The notes beneath the pieces are model-generated. The model saw only the letters and a list, made by a program, of their open reading frames with translations. It had not been told where the DNA came from and searched no databases. Shown in pieces: positions 22,375-32,828 of a stretch of 64,000 nt of DNA. Position 1 is the first letter of the stretch, and each line of letters opens with the position of its first letter. The stretch spans positions 2,356,001 to 2,420,000 of the forward strand of contig JYIP02000006.1 in NCBI GenBank assembly GCA_001051155.2, given 5' to 3'. This DNA comes from Chrysoporthe austroafricana. Lineage: Eukaryota > Ascomycota > Sordariomycetes > Diaporthales > Cryphonectriaceae. Position numbers and translations under genes: made by a program.

Positions 22375-23226
22375 CTATTTCTTTTTGATGCCAGGGAGCA
22401 GGACTTCCTTCTTCTTCTTGACCTGGCGCTTGAAACTGGGCGCAGGCGACTCCTCGTCCGCTTTCCTCTTGACGCTGGGGGCCGGGGGCGTCTCCTCCGC
22501 CTTCTTTTTTGGCGGCGGCGGTGGCGCCATCGACCCACTACTCGACGGCGTTGTCCCGTCCTCCTCCTCGATTACCTCCTCCATGATAGCCTCCTCTAGC
22601 AAGCCCTGTGCCTTTGCCCACGCGGCGGCGTCCTCCTCATCCTCCTTCGTCCTCTGCTCGTCTATCACGACGGCCTCCGGGCCCAGGAGGCCCCCGCCGT
22701 GCGCCCTCTCCAGGCGGGCGTTCCGGGTGCGGATCTCGTCCAGCGCGTCGGCGACGGCCATCTCCCTCTTGGCGTCGACGGTCTTGGCCTCGAGCTCCTC
22801 CATGGCGTTGCGCTCCTCCTCCTCCATCTCCAGGCGGTCGAGACGCTGCTCGTCGGTCTCGTGCTCGTCGACGCCCCGGCGCCATGGCTCGGTGTTGCGC
22901 TTGGCGCCGCGCTCGCAGGTGTAGTCCTGGTTCTTGGGGTCGGTCTTGAAGGTGATCTCGCTGGAGCAGCGCGTGCAGCGGATGTAGAAGCGGAAGATCT
23001 GGATGCCGAGGTACTTCTCGTCCTCGGGGGTCTCCTTGCGCGCGTTGAACTTGCGCCCCTTGTAGATGTACTCGCCGCACGACGTGCACTTCATGGAGAA
23101 GGGCGCCATGAGCCGGACGGTCTGCACGCGCGGGCCCGTGGGCTTGGGCCCCTTGCTCTTGCGCGTGAGCTGCGCCGGGTCGAAGTCGGGCGGGTAGTAC
23201 TTGGTGAGGACCTTGCGTTCAGACAT
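22375..23226 (-). CDS. yju2: Splicing factor YJU2/CWC16 (CCDC94 family)
   Basis: An intronless frame of 283 residues starting MSERKVLTKYYPPDFDP, the conserved start of the Yju2/Cwf16/CCDC94 family. The N-terminal domain has the zinc-ribbon cysteines C47, C50, C84 and C87 within the conserved segments MKCTSCGEYIYKGRKFNARK and RFYIRCTRCSSEITFKTDP. Further family motifs are DYTCERGAKRN and an acidic helical middle rich in Glu and Arg (about 115-180). The C-terminal 70 residues are Lys/Pro/Glu-rich with repeated KRKADEESPAPS-like motifs, ending in a basic KKK. The protein joins the spliceosome with the Prp19-associated complex and promotes the first catalytic step after Prp2 action (known for yeast Yju2). 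Length matches fungal orthologues. It is divergent from MTHFR. Confidence 0.95.
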   Translation of the reverse strand: MSERKVLTKYYPPDFDPAQLTRKSKGPKPTGPRVQTVRLMAPFSMKCTSCGEYIYKGRKFNARKETPEDEKYLGIQIFRFYIRCTRCSSEITFKTDPKNQDYTCERGAKRNTEPWRRGVDEHETDEQRLDRLEMEEEERNAMEELEAKTVDAKREMAVADALDEIRTRNARLERAHGGGLLGPEAVVIDEQRTKEDEEDAAAWAKAQGLLEEAIMEEVIEEEDGTTPSSSGSMAPPPPPKKKAEETPPAPSVKRKADEESPAPSFKRQVKKKKEVLLPGIKKK

Positions 23227-24777
23227 CTTGACGGCGTGGGAGCGACTGGGGAGGAGGTGCCGGTGGTGGGTGAGGAATGGTGAGCTGATGCGGTCTTGTC
23301 CGGTCTGTGGTGTGAGAACGCAGCGGCGCGCTGGGAGCGGTGGCGGTGGCGGTGCGGCTCTAGTGTCGCAGAGCTGTGTGACGGCGTGGGCGTCAGAGGC
23401 GTCTTCGTTGACGGGAGAAGAGAAGAGATGAGGTTGTGCCCGTCCAGTGGCTTCCGGTATGGAAGAAGCCGTCCGGGCAGGGGTGACGTCCAGCCCAGGG
23501 TTGCCCGATAAGGGAGGCCGATAAGAAAGGCGGTCAGAATTTCGAGAGCGGCAGAATTTCCCCTAGCTCAAAATTTCCCGCCGCGCGGGAGCGCACCCGG
23601 CCTTCTCTTCTCTAACCTTCAGACCACATACTCAAATCACCGCCAGCATTGCAATCACCTCCACATTACTGGCAGTTCCGAATCCGTGGTCGAGAGCGAA
23701 AAAGAGTGTTCTAAAACCGTCATCACGAGGGCCCCTATCTGCGTGGCATTCCCAGGATGCGATGACGACCTGAGGACACAGACATTGCGTCTCGCGCGCT
23801 GAGAGCGTCTAGCTAACTGCTGGATGTCGTGGGCGAGGCACGCCAATCGAGACCGAGGCGGCAAGGCGTAAGTGACGCTCTCCTCCTCATGCGTCGAATC
23901 ACCTGCCATGATGCATTATCAATCATCTGGTAAGCGGATCGCCCAGCCTGTCGGGCCCGGGAGGGCAGACGTGGTTGAGCCTGACGAGAGATCCTTTTGG
24001 CAATCAATACCTTGTCTGAGCAGGATTCCCATCTCGCATGCAACGTCGACTCTACCTTCAAGGTGGAGGCTAATGATTGGCAGTCCTCTTCATCGGCATG
24101 CTTCGTTTTTAAGTAACACAACTTTTCCCGCGCGCATGCGTGAGTGGCTTTGAGAGGCAAGCCGCTCAGGTATTTGCTCCCAGGATGTTGTCATTTTAGC
24201 AGATTTTAGCACACCTAGGCAGCTCATCGCCCCGTTGCCATGGAAATACATCTGTAGACATGCATGCTCTTCGTAAATCAAGATACCAAGTGTTCGCAGG
24301 CATATCTTGAGGGCGATCTTGGCCGGCACATTGATAATCCTCGGATCTGGATTTGCAGACAGAGTTTGCCCCCCCACCTCGTTTCCGACATCGCGGGACG
24401 GCGGGGCGGGAAGAAGCCCCATGTATGACTCTTGTAGCTAGGAGGGACAATCGCGCGAACGGGAATTGATCAGAACCTTGCCATGAGCCTCCTGCTTTGA
24501 TCTTCTCCTTAATATTGACTACGTTCTGTCCTATCACCTTAGCTCTCTCTGTACGCCGCGCTCAAGGGGTGTGTCTCAAAGCCTGCATAACTCATAACTG
24601 AGCACAACCCACTACTCCAGACACCCAACGGCAGGCCAGCTCTCAACGTCCTCCTGACTATCGATACCTGCCACCACCCGCCTCGCGGCCGAGCAGTCCA
24701 GCTGTTACGGCACTCCTCGACACTGCTCGCTGCCCTTTACCATTCGGGCATAAGTACACCGCCGCAGTCCATTCAAA
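23227..24777. other. Divergent promoter region of YJU2 and MTHFR
   Basis: About 1.5 kb between two divergent housekeeping genes. It contains a GGTGGCGGTGGCGGTG tract near 23340 and no convincing frame. The final 200 bp before the MTHFR ATG are C-rich and probably its 5' leader (the context at the start is TTCAAAATGG). Confidence 0.4.
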
Positions 24778-26814
24778 ATGGACAAAATCACCGACAAGAT
24801 CGCGGCCCTGGCGCCAGACGCCAGCTACTTCTCCCTCGAGTTCTTCCCTCCCAAGACCGCCATGGGCTTCGCCAACCTGCGCTCACGTCTCGAGCGCATG
24901 GCCCGCGCCCTCAAGCCCACCTTCGTCAACGTCACCTGGGGCGCCGGCGGCTCCACCGAAGACAAGTCCCTCGAGCTCGCCGAGATCTGCCAGCGCGAGC
25001 TGGGCCTGACCACGTGCCTGCACCTGACCTGCACCAACATGAGCAGGCGGCAGATCGATAAGGCTCTGGAGGACGCCAAGGCCCTCGGGATCAGGAACAT
25101 ACTGGCGCTCAGGGGGGACCCGCCGCGCCGCGCTGAGTACAAGGACGAGAACGAAGAGGCGGATCTGGACGGGTCCGAGGAGTTCAACTGGGCGGCGGAC
25201 CTGGTCAGGTACATAAGGCGGAACCACGGCGATTACTTCTGCATTGGTGTGGCTGCATACCCAGAGGGTCATGCAGACGAGAGCCATCCCCAGGGCCAGA
25301 GCATGGATCGTGACCTGCCCTGGCTCGTGGAGAAGATCCAGGCCGGCGCGGACTTCATCATGACGCAGCTGTTCTTCGACATCAAGGCCTACGACAGTTT
25401 CGAGAGGACGTTGCGCGAGCACCCTAGCGGCGCGTTCAAGGACATCATCATCATCCCGGGCCTGATGCCGATTCAGAACTACCAGATGATCAAGCGGACA
25501 ACAAAGCTGAGCCACGCGAGGATACCCGACGACGTGATGGCGCGGCTGGACGAGGTGAAGAAGGACGATGAGAAGGTCAAGCAGGTCGGTGTCGACATCC
25601 TCAGCGAGCTGGTCGAGCAGGTCCGCGAGATCAAGAGCAGGACACCAGGGCCCAACGGGTTCCATTTCTACACGCTCAACCTGGAAAAGGCTGTCTCATT
25701 CATACTCGAACGCACGAACTTGATACCGCCCGACTCCGAGGACGAGCTGGCCGTGGCTGACGATCTCCTGCCTGCGGCCCCCAGGATCGCGGTCAACGGC
25801 TCCGGCTCAAACCACTCACAAGACCATCTGGTCCCCGGTGGCTATTCCTCCCGCAGACAGTCGCACGTGTCTTCGGAGCCCCGAAACCGGGTCATTATCT
25901 CGGGTGAACGCACGCCCTCCAACCCGGAGTATGAGGCGACGCAACTGGAGGCCTCGCGGCCCTACGAGCCCGTCCAGAGCCGGGCTAACACACTGGCCAT
26001 CTCTGAGGGCGAGGGTGTGCTAGGCCGTGAAGCCACGTGGGATGACTTTCCTAACGGCCGTTGGGGAGATGCACGCTCACCAGCCTACGGTGAGATTGAT
26101 GGGTACGGTGTTAGCCTACATATGAGCGTCACCCAGGCTAAGACGCTGTGGGGGGAGCCCAAGACACCGGAGGACATCAACAACTTGTTCATTCGGCATT
26201 TGAAGAGCGAGCTGTCAGCAATTCCCTGGAGCGAGGAAGAGTTCAACGCCGAGACGGCAACGATCAAGGACCAGCTGCTCGGCTTGAATACCCGCGGATG
26301 GTGGACCGTCGCGTCGCAGCCAGCCGTGAACGGCCTGCGATCTACCGACCCGACGTTCGGCTGGGGCCCAGCAAATGGTTTTGTCTTCCAGAAGGCCTTC
26401 GTCGAGTTCTTCATACCGACGGACGACTGGAAGCGCCTGCACGAGAAGCTCTGCAAGCCCGAGATGAAGAACAGCGTGTGGTTCTACGCGGCCAACGCCG
26501 AGGGCGAATTCGTCTCATCCGACTCTAGCGGCGGACTGACGCACGAGGTCAAGGAGGCCAGCACTAATGCCGTGACGTGGGGCGTGTTCCCCGGCAAGGA
26601 GATTATCACGCCGACTATCATTGAGGAGGTCAGCTTCCGCGCGTGGGCGGAGGAAGCCTTTGGCATCTGGAGCGAGTGGGCGCAGGTGTACGGCAAGGGC
26701 TCCGATAGCTCGAAGCTGCTGGAAAGCTTGAAGGGCAAGCTGTGGTTGGTGAATATCATCCACCACGAGTATGTGGAGAAGGAGGCGCTGTGGGACTTCC
26801 TGATGAGCGCCTAG
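24778..26814 (+). CDS. met12: Methylenetetrahydrofolate reductase, MET12 type
   Basis: An intronless frame of 678 residues. The N-terminal catalytic TIM barrel (about 1-310) carries the FAD/folate motifs SLEFFPPKT (19-27), FVNVTWGAGG, CLHLTCTN and NILALRGDPPRR. Later barrel motifs are FCIGVAAYPEGH, GADFIMTQLFFD and IIPGLMPIQNYQ. A Ser-rich linker (about 330-420) leads to the eukaryotic regulatory domain (about 430-678), with WGEPKTPEDINNLFI, RGWWTVASQPAVNG and the C-terminal NIIHHEYVEKEALWDFL. The enzyme reduces 5,10-methylene-THF to 5-methyl-THF for methionine synthesis, in the cytosol. Fungi usually have two paralogues; the SLEFFPPKT start resembles the Met12 class rather than the Met13 class, and the full C-terminal domain suggests it can still sense S-adenosylmethionine. 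The symbol is given by family resemblance only. Confidence 0.94.
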   Translation: MDKITDKIAALAPDASYFSLEFFPPKTAMGFANLRSRLERMARALKPTFVNVTWGAGGSTEDKSLELAEICQRELGLTTCLHLTCTNMSRRQIDKALEDAKALGIRNILALRGDPPRRAEYKDENEEADLDGSEEFNWAADLVRYIRRNHGDYFCIGVAAYPEGHADESHPQGQSMDRDLPWLVEKIQAGADFIMTQLFFDIKAYDSFERTLREHPSGAFKDIIIIPGLMPIQNYQMIKRTTKLSHARIPDDVMARLDEVKKDDEKVKQVGVDILSELVEQVREIKSRTPGPNGFHFYTLNLEKAVSFILERTNLIPPDSEDELAVADDLLPAAPRIAVNGSGSNHSQDHLVPGGYSSRRQSHVSSEPRNRVIISGERTPSNPEYEATQLEASRPYEPVQSRANTLAISEGEGVLGREATWDDFPNGRWGDARSPAYGEIDGYGVSLHMSVTQAKTLWGEPKTPEDINNLFIRHLKSELSAIPWSEEEFNAETATIKDQLLGLNTRGWWTVASQPAVNGLRSTDPTFGWGPANGFVFQKAFVEFFIPTDDWKRLHEKLCKPEMKNSVWFYAANAEGEFVSSDSSGGLTHEVKEASTNAVTWGVFPGKEIITPTIIEEVSFRAWAEEAFGIWSEWAQVYGKGSDSSKLLESLKGKLWLVNIIHHEYVEKEALWDFLMSA

Positions 26815-27803
26815 GGGCTGGTCCGTGCTGGGCTATACAACGCGCGGAATACGATCGCCGTCACTGGCCTCGGCTCTCGCTCGCGGTGAAGCATAGCCTA
26901 GGCAGAATGGGAAAGCAGATCGTTGAGGGTGAGGACCCCAAGACTCCCACACGTGGTATTCGCCAATCGAGGTAGCGGTCCGCCTCACATATATTAGTGG
27001 ATCCCGCCGAACAGACGAAGTCATATGCCATACCAGTGGACCACCCATCCTCCCAATGACCGTCATTCGGTCCGAGTTCTGCATGTCTCTGCGGTTCCAA
27101 GGTTCGACGAGTCCGACGTGGACCTCGAGAAATGTTTATCATCACGATGTCGAGTTCTGGTGTTGTTTCCCGGCTGCCAATCCTCCTGCGGCCCCTTTGC
27201 GCTTTCTGAAACGAAGTGATCCTAGACAACGGCCCATCTGGTCGACAGTGGTGTGGTCTTAGATTGCCAGCTCGGCTGTGCGGCTCCATCGCACGCCCCA
27301 GGATGACGGGGGTGGCCACAAAGTGAACCATACCGCTGGGTACGTGGTGGCCAATCAGTGCAGGCTCCACGGTCCTGTCACTCTTGTTTGGTCTTCTCCC
27401 TGTTTCACGGTGGGGCGTGCGCGCAGCGTTTCCCGCTGATTTAGGGACCACTGCACAAGGCCTGAATTGAATCGGCCCATGGGGTGATTTGGATCCCACC
27501 TGCTGCCTTTTTGACAGCTTCGCCCGCCGCCTTCGCATCGCTGCTTTCACTTCGTTGTATATCCAAGCTTCCTTCTCTCGACGACACGACAGCGTTGACC
27601 ACTGTCTTTGCATTCGACCACGCGCTTGCGCTGTAGAACTCCCGCTCAACAGCAACACCACCGGCTCGGCGACACCGACGACACCTGGTCGACTCACCCC
27701 GCTAGCGCCCCTTGTCGAGTCCTCACGATCGCCGGGGTGCACCGAGACAACGACTCGTTGGATTCTTCCTGTTCCTGCTACCAGAGCGCGCCGCCCGCCC
27801 GAG
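26815..27803. other. Intergenic region, no gene supported
   Basis: Runs from the MTHFR stop to the small membrane-protein gene. A 293-codon minus-strand frame (26861-27742) is open here but has no family features and lies over the C/T-rich leader of the next gene, so it is not called. Confidence 0.4.
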
Positions 27804-28087
27804 ATGTCCGCCGCAGCAGTCGCCGCAGACGCCGAGACGACGAACTGGAGGACCTACGATGGCGCCGTCCCGCAGCGCTTCATGTTCTACGCCGTCTTCT
27901 TCCCTGTCGTGATGGCCGTCTTTCTCGCGCTTCCCGCGGCAGTCTGCTACTGCTGTCTCGCGCGGGGACGGGTCGCGCCCTATTCGCCGCCGAATGTGGT
28001 CGGTGGGCTCGGTATGGATCTCCTACATTCATCTCGATTTGTCGCACAGCTCCCGGGGGGAGGAGGAAGGCAGAAATGAAAGCCGTG

Positions 28088-28123
<36 letters not shown>

Positions 28124-28277
28124 GCACTCCTGGCGCTCCGTTTGGCCAGCCTTCTATCGCCCCGTCCCGTCCTAGTTTTATTTAGGGTTGAATGCTCTCG
28201 GCTGACTGGTGAGGGATACAGATAGGAAAGGTCCCTACCACGGCTCTGTAAACCATGGGTCCGTAGCTGAGAAGTAG
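27804..28277 (+). CDS. Small single-pass membrane protein (two exons)
   Basis: Proposed exons 27804-28011 and 28222-28277 give 87 residues. Residues about 26-52 form a strongly hydrophobic segment (FMFYAVFFPVVMAVFLALPA, then a Cys-rich CYCCLARG), followed by a polar tail. The 210-bp intron begins GTATGG, contains a CT microsatellite and ends with GCTGACTGG and ACAG. The second exon reads DRKGPYHGSVNHGSVAEK before a TAG. Without splicing the frame would end at 28079 with 91 residues and a Gly-rich tail. I prefer the spliced form because of the branch site and the sensible C terminus, but transcript data would decide. No family is recognised. The long C/T-rich leader upstream, and a PTH11-like gene downstream in the same orientation, give no functional clue. 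Confidence 0.55.
28089..28121. repeat. CT dinucleotide microsatellite
   Basis: About 16 CT units, lying within the proposed intron of the small membrane-protein gene. Confidence 0.95.
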
Positions 28278-29272
28278 GGGTGCCTGAGCAGTTTCGATGA
28301 TAAGGATCGCGTCGACATGCCGAGGGCGGAGCTCCTCCACGGCCGCGGCACGACCAGGTTTGCGTCGCCCTGCGGATACTGCGCTGTGGCTCTCAGACAA
28401 GGCGATGTTCGTTCCCGGTCTTAGTACAGGAACAGCTGGGGAGGGAGGGTCATGCGGGAACCAGGGCACGACCTGCTTTGTGATGCTGAGGGTCCCAAAT
28501 TGAGCATGGCACAGGAGTTGCCAGGGGTCGTAGTCACATAGCGCGGGCGAGGGTATATGGTGCATTTGGAGCGAGGCGTGGATGTCACGATGCTTGTATT
28601 TCCATTTTTTTCTTCCCCTTGTGACTCTTGGTCCTAATGACGACGGTCATGTGTTCATATCTCTAGCTTAAGCCAGAGACATCGTCGCACCAGTGCTCAC
28701 CTTCTTGTCGCAGATCATCATCGAGGCTTCGGAAAATATGAATGATCCGCAGTATGACATGAGACCCCGGAGGTACACAGTGGCTGAGTATCCAACCTGT
28801 AGTGCCCACATCCACTATCGTTGGACCTACGGTTGGCGAGATGGGGCCAGGCCTGCCTCTCGTAGTGCTGATAGGGGCTCTGTGGTGATCCCCTGGCAGA
28901 CCTGCATAACCGGTACCTGCTCACCCGGCATAGAGCTGCCTGGACTCCACCAGCTTAGCCTCTTGTGGAAGTGATTGGTGAAGGAGCCCTGGTCTTGCGA
29001 ATCTCGGGGCTCTGTGGGTTCGGAGGTTCCAAGTCGACGAGGGGGACGCCGTGTCATGCCCCGTCAAACCTAATTCCCCATCCACCATGGCTTTCATAGG
29101 TCCCTCGCTCTCGGAATACAAACCTCAGACTGTCGTCGTTGGGCCGATGAGAAACAGCCACATGTATTCAATGGCCAAGGGGACGTCATTCACGAGGCGT
29201 CTCTCCGATCCAGCGGCCGACAATCAACCTCACCCATTGAAACACGCTCGTCCATGAGCGGCCGGAGCCAAT
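28278..29272. other. Intergenic region, no gene supported
   Basis: About 1 kb upstream of the PTH11-like gene. Short frames only; nothing recognised. Confidence 0.4.
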
Positions 29273-30754
29273 ATGGGCGTCACCTTCCCCATAATCAGCT
29301 CCCGCCAGAGGATCCTGATCGGTTCTGCCACCGTATTCAGCATCCTGCCTACCGTCGCCGTCGCCCTCCGCATCGTCTCACAGCGCCTCGCACACCGGCC
29401 CTTGACTGCGAGCGACTACTGCGCAGCGGTGGCGACCGTCTTTGCGTACGTCTCAGGGAGTTCCTGTCTTCCCCCTTCCGGAATCCGGTTCTCTGCCTGG
29501 AGGATCCTGGAGCCCCATCTTCCCCACGGACTGCCTTCTTCCTGCGCAGGGCTTATACCTCTTCAAGCCCGCGCTTGATCGGACGCCTACTCGCCTCGTC
29601 CCGCGCTCGATTCATGACCCGACCGAGCTCTGTCGAAGAGAGAGAGATATAGAGAGAGATCCCATAACCTGCCCTTTCCGAGACGAGTTGCTAATTGAGT
29701 GGTTGATGGCTGACTCCTAACGCTGTCTAGCATCGGCTACCACGCCGCCTCAATTGCGGGCGTTTTCCACGGCGGGACGGGATATGCACACGAGAGCGAG
29801 ATTGTGGCCGAGTATGGCGAGGGGCCCATCACCACCCTGCTGAGGATCCTGTTCTCCTTCGAGATCCTGTGGTCGTTCAGCGTGAGCCTGTCCAAGACCT
29901 CGATCTTGCTGCTCTACATCAAGCTCTTCCGGGACTCGTACGTAGCCGTCGCTTCTAAGATAACCACTGTTGTTGTACTCCTGTGGCCTATCGCCAGCAC
30001 CCTTGGTGCGGTGTTCATCTGCACACCGATCTCCCAGAACTGGCAGCAGATTCAGGGCAGCCACTGTGGGAACCAAGTCGCGTACTATTTCGTCAGCGGG
30101 GTGATCAACTTGTTGACAGACTTCATTGTTTTTGGTCTTCCACTGCCGCATCTATACCGCCTCCGGCTGCCGAACGAGTCCAAAATCGGCCTGATCATCG
30201 TGTTCGCCCTGGGCTTTCTGTAAGTTTCAAGCGCCCTCTGCACTTACACCACGCCATATCACATACTCTATACTCACCCCCTAAAAAGGACTAGCGTTAT
30301 CAGCATCGTCCGCCTCCCCTTCCTGCTGAGGCTGGTCTGGTCGGACCTCACGTGGACGCTCCCCACCGCGAACGTCCTCACCGGCATCGAGCCGAGCATG
30401 GCCGTGACGCTCTCCTGCGTGCCGCTGCTCAAGCCCCTGCTGAGCATTAGCAAGCGGCGGAAGCCGGTCTCGAGGGTTATGGTCGCGGGCAACGAGCTGC
30501 GGACGCACCAGTACGACCCGGAGCACGCCAGGAAGCTGAAGCTGCGCGCGGACAAGGTCATGCACACGGCGCGGATCTCGGCGACCGCGCCCGCGGAGGG
30601 CATCGTGCCCCCGAAGGAGACCGACACGGACGACAGCGTCTGGGAGCTGAAGGGCGGCGACGGCAGCGGCCCCGAGATCACCGTCAACAAGAAGTGGGAG
30701 GTGACGAGCGAGAAGGCCGGCGACTGGACCCAGATGCTGGGCACCCGCTCATAG
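29273..30754 (+). CDS. PTH11/rhodopsin-like seven-transmembrane protein
   Basis: Exons 29273-29445, 29731-30219 and 30289-30754 give 375 residues. Intron 1 is long for a fungus (285 bp; GTACGT, TGACTCCTAAC branch region, TAG) and intron 2 is 69 bp (GTAAGT...AAG). The protein has about seven hydrophobic helices up to residue 270. They include SATVFSILPTVAVALRIVSQ, a GVFHGGTGYA extracellular-type loop, LSKTSILLLYIKLFR, VVLLWPIASTLGAVFICTPI and NLLTDFIVFGLPLPHLYRL. The motif C-T-P-I-x-x-N-W and the D-F-I-x-x-x-L-P-L-P pattern are typical of the fungal rhodopsin/PTH11-related integral membrane family. A polar cytoplasmic tail of about 100 residues ends with KWEVTSEKAGDW. Members sense surface or chemical cues in fungi; no ligand can be inferred. 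There is no CFEM domain, because no Cys-rich N terminus is present. Confidence 0.85.
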
Positions 30755-30769
30755 ACCGCACAGCCTTGA

Positions 30770-31253
30770 CGGGCTCGCGAGGCAAGCGGTTGCGGCAGAT
30801 CGTCCGAGGTCAGCCCGCTTCGGTAAGGTTGCTTGGAGGGGCCTGATACCCTTCGACGATGAAGTCTGGTGTGACGATCAGGCTAGGCCGCGGGTCACGA
30901 CCCATCTCATGAGCGAGGACGGCCAGGCCTCGGTACTCGCTGACTGCACCATCGGGCAAGTCCTGTACGGCTCCACCAAGGAGCTCACGGTTTCTCGAAA
31001 GCACACGAGATTCCCGCTGCCGGACTCATCTGGTCGAAGCTCTCCGACTGAGAGCATACCATCCTCGAGTCCGAGATCTTTGCGACCATCTATGAAGGCA
31101 AGGAGAGCCTGCGCCAGCACTAGCAGGAACACACCCTCTCCCGACCGCAGGTCTTATTGGACCCCGAGCCCAAGATGCAGCACCTTGAACTCGCAGAGCT
31201 GGCACGCGAAAGAATCGAACTTTCCTTGTCAACTGTCAGCAAAGGAGGATGAC
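30770..31253 (+). pseudogene. Decayed protein-coding remnant of unknown family
   Basis: Starting just after the PTH11-like stop, one frame reads plausibly through FDDEVWCDDQARPRVTTHL and LADCTIGQVLYGSTKELT to about 31018. A second frame then takes over with AAGLIWSKLSD, a TGA, EHTILESEIFATIYEGKESL, a TAG, and QVLLDPEPKMQHLELAELAR to a TGA at about 31250. The protein-like composition across a frameshift and two internal stops is what a decaying gene looks like; the TAG could come from a TGG by a G-to-A change. I do not recognise the family, and the start of the original gene is not visible. Confidence 0.35.
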
Positions 31254-32828
31254 GCGATAAACGCAAATTGTGTCAAGTTCAGGACATGGGAGTCTATGCA
31301 CTCGAACACTGTCATTCACCCCTGGGGGCGTCATCATTGCTGCAGTATGAGGGTGGCTTGAGATATCATCTTGCACTTGGGTCTGCCCGTGAGATGGCTC
31401 TGCGCACAGACGGACTACATGGCAAGGACCACAGTCTTATATGTGCCGTTGAGTGAAGAGCCGTGGCCTGTACATATTCACCTGTCAGGCTGCCCCTGGG
31501 CCCATGTCTTTGGAGTTGCTGATAAGGATCGACATGAAGCTCTGTTTGCTCATAGGTCATTGGGGAGCCTCCTGAGGAAGGGAGAAGTCTCTCCTTAGGA
31601 GAAGATGGAGTAAGGATTTCCTTTGCTAGTCTTGAAAACTTGCCCGCATATTATGCTCTCCTGGAGTTGGGAGGTAGAAACATTGAACTATATGTATCAA
31701 AAAAAAAACGTGATTGGGAATGGAAACTCAGACCGACAGGACACTTGGGATTAGAACTGGAAACGCACACCAATAGAACACTCGGGATTAGGAATGGAAA
31801 CTCAAATCAATAGGACACTCATCCTCACTGAATACCGTTGCTTCGCTGGCTTATGTTGTTCTAGCTCTTGAACGAGAAGTGCAGAGTCTCGGGAACTCTC
31901 TTGAGTGAGGACACATGCAACCCATCACAATGTAGTATATCTAGAATCAACAAGTCTAACAACTTCTATGGTACTCCAGTTGCTAGCAAGACATCTCAAA
32001 ACCTGTTTAGGTACTACGAGGAAGTACCTATATTCGACGACCGCTCACAAAGTCCGTCGACTACGTCTCGTCATTCTGCGCCGGGCGGGGCACGATCGAG
32101 GACAGCACAAACTCGCCCGTTCCGGCACACTCGTCTGACGAGCCATCAACACAGGAATAGAAAAGCTAAACATGGGCCTTTGAGGCACCAACCAGCTAAG
32201 AAACGCTTGCGTCAGGACGCAAAGTGTCTGTATAGTGCCAGCTGACATGCCTTTGTTAGTATGCTCCTGCCCGCCACTACTATTGTAGTCAAGCATACTC
32301 GGCGCCGACCCACGAATGGAATAGAACGCTGGGCGGGGACGACGGGGCACAGAGTCAGGCCAGAAATCAGAAGAACTGATTGTGCAAAAGCAGTCTCAAG
32401 CCCACTTCGACAGCTTGGTGTTTCCCACCCGCAGGAACACATGTTGGAGCCTTGCTTCAGTGCATGACCTGTATCCTAGATTTGGATCCGAGGTACTAGA
32501 GAACAATGCTCCATTCCCCACTATTTCTTGCCTGACTATTCATATGTCCGTGTGTACTACTTGGTCCGTGGGATCTGGGGAAGCTCTTCGTCTGGGGAAA
32601 GTTGAAGTTGTCTTTGCATATCGCACGTAGCACAGGTGGGTCACCCATGATCACCTAAGGCCTAATGCCCGAAAGGAAGGGAACCGTGGCAACCCCTGCC
32701 ACGCCCTGCCTCCAGATCGCCGCTAAGATAACCTTATTCTTATCACTGCAAAAAAGTTGCATAGATTTGACTCGTCGAACCCGACGTCCTTCCTCAACTC
32801 TCAACCCCTTCTCTGCGCGCTCGCAAAC
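31254..32828. other. Intergenic region with AT-rich and repeat-bearing sections
   Basis: AT-rich around 31600-32000, containing the 37-bp minisatellite. Frames between 31868 and 32350 on both strands are short and not recognised. Sequence close to 32830 is the leader of UTP13. Confidence 0.35.
31712..31822. repeat. 37-bp minisatellite, three copies
   Basis: Three adjacent 37-bp units at 31712-31748, 31749-31785 and 31786-31822. Each begins GATT, contains ACTGGAAAC or AATGGAAAC, and ends with GGACACT or GAACACT. They differ at roughly 7 to 10 positions each. Confidence 0.85.

Noticed and set aside
22699..23283. 194-codon plus-strand frame
   Set aside because: Antisense shadow of YJU2.
24883..25665. 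260-codon minus-strand frame
   Set aside because: Antisense shadow of MTHFR.
26861..27742. 293-codon minus-strand frame
   Set aside because: Lies over intergenic DNA and the leader of the small membrane gene; Arg/Gly/Pro-rich random-looking translation without motifs.
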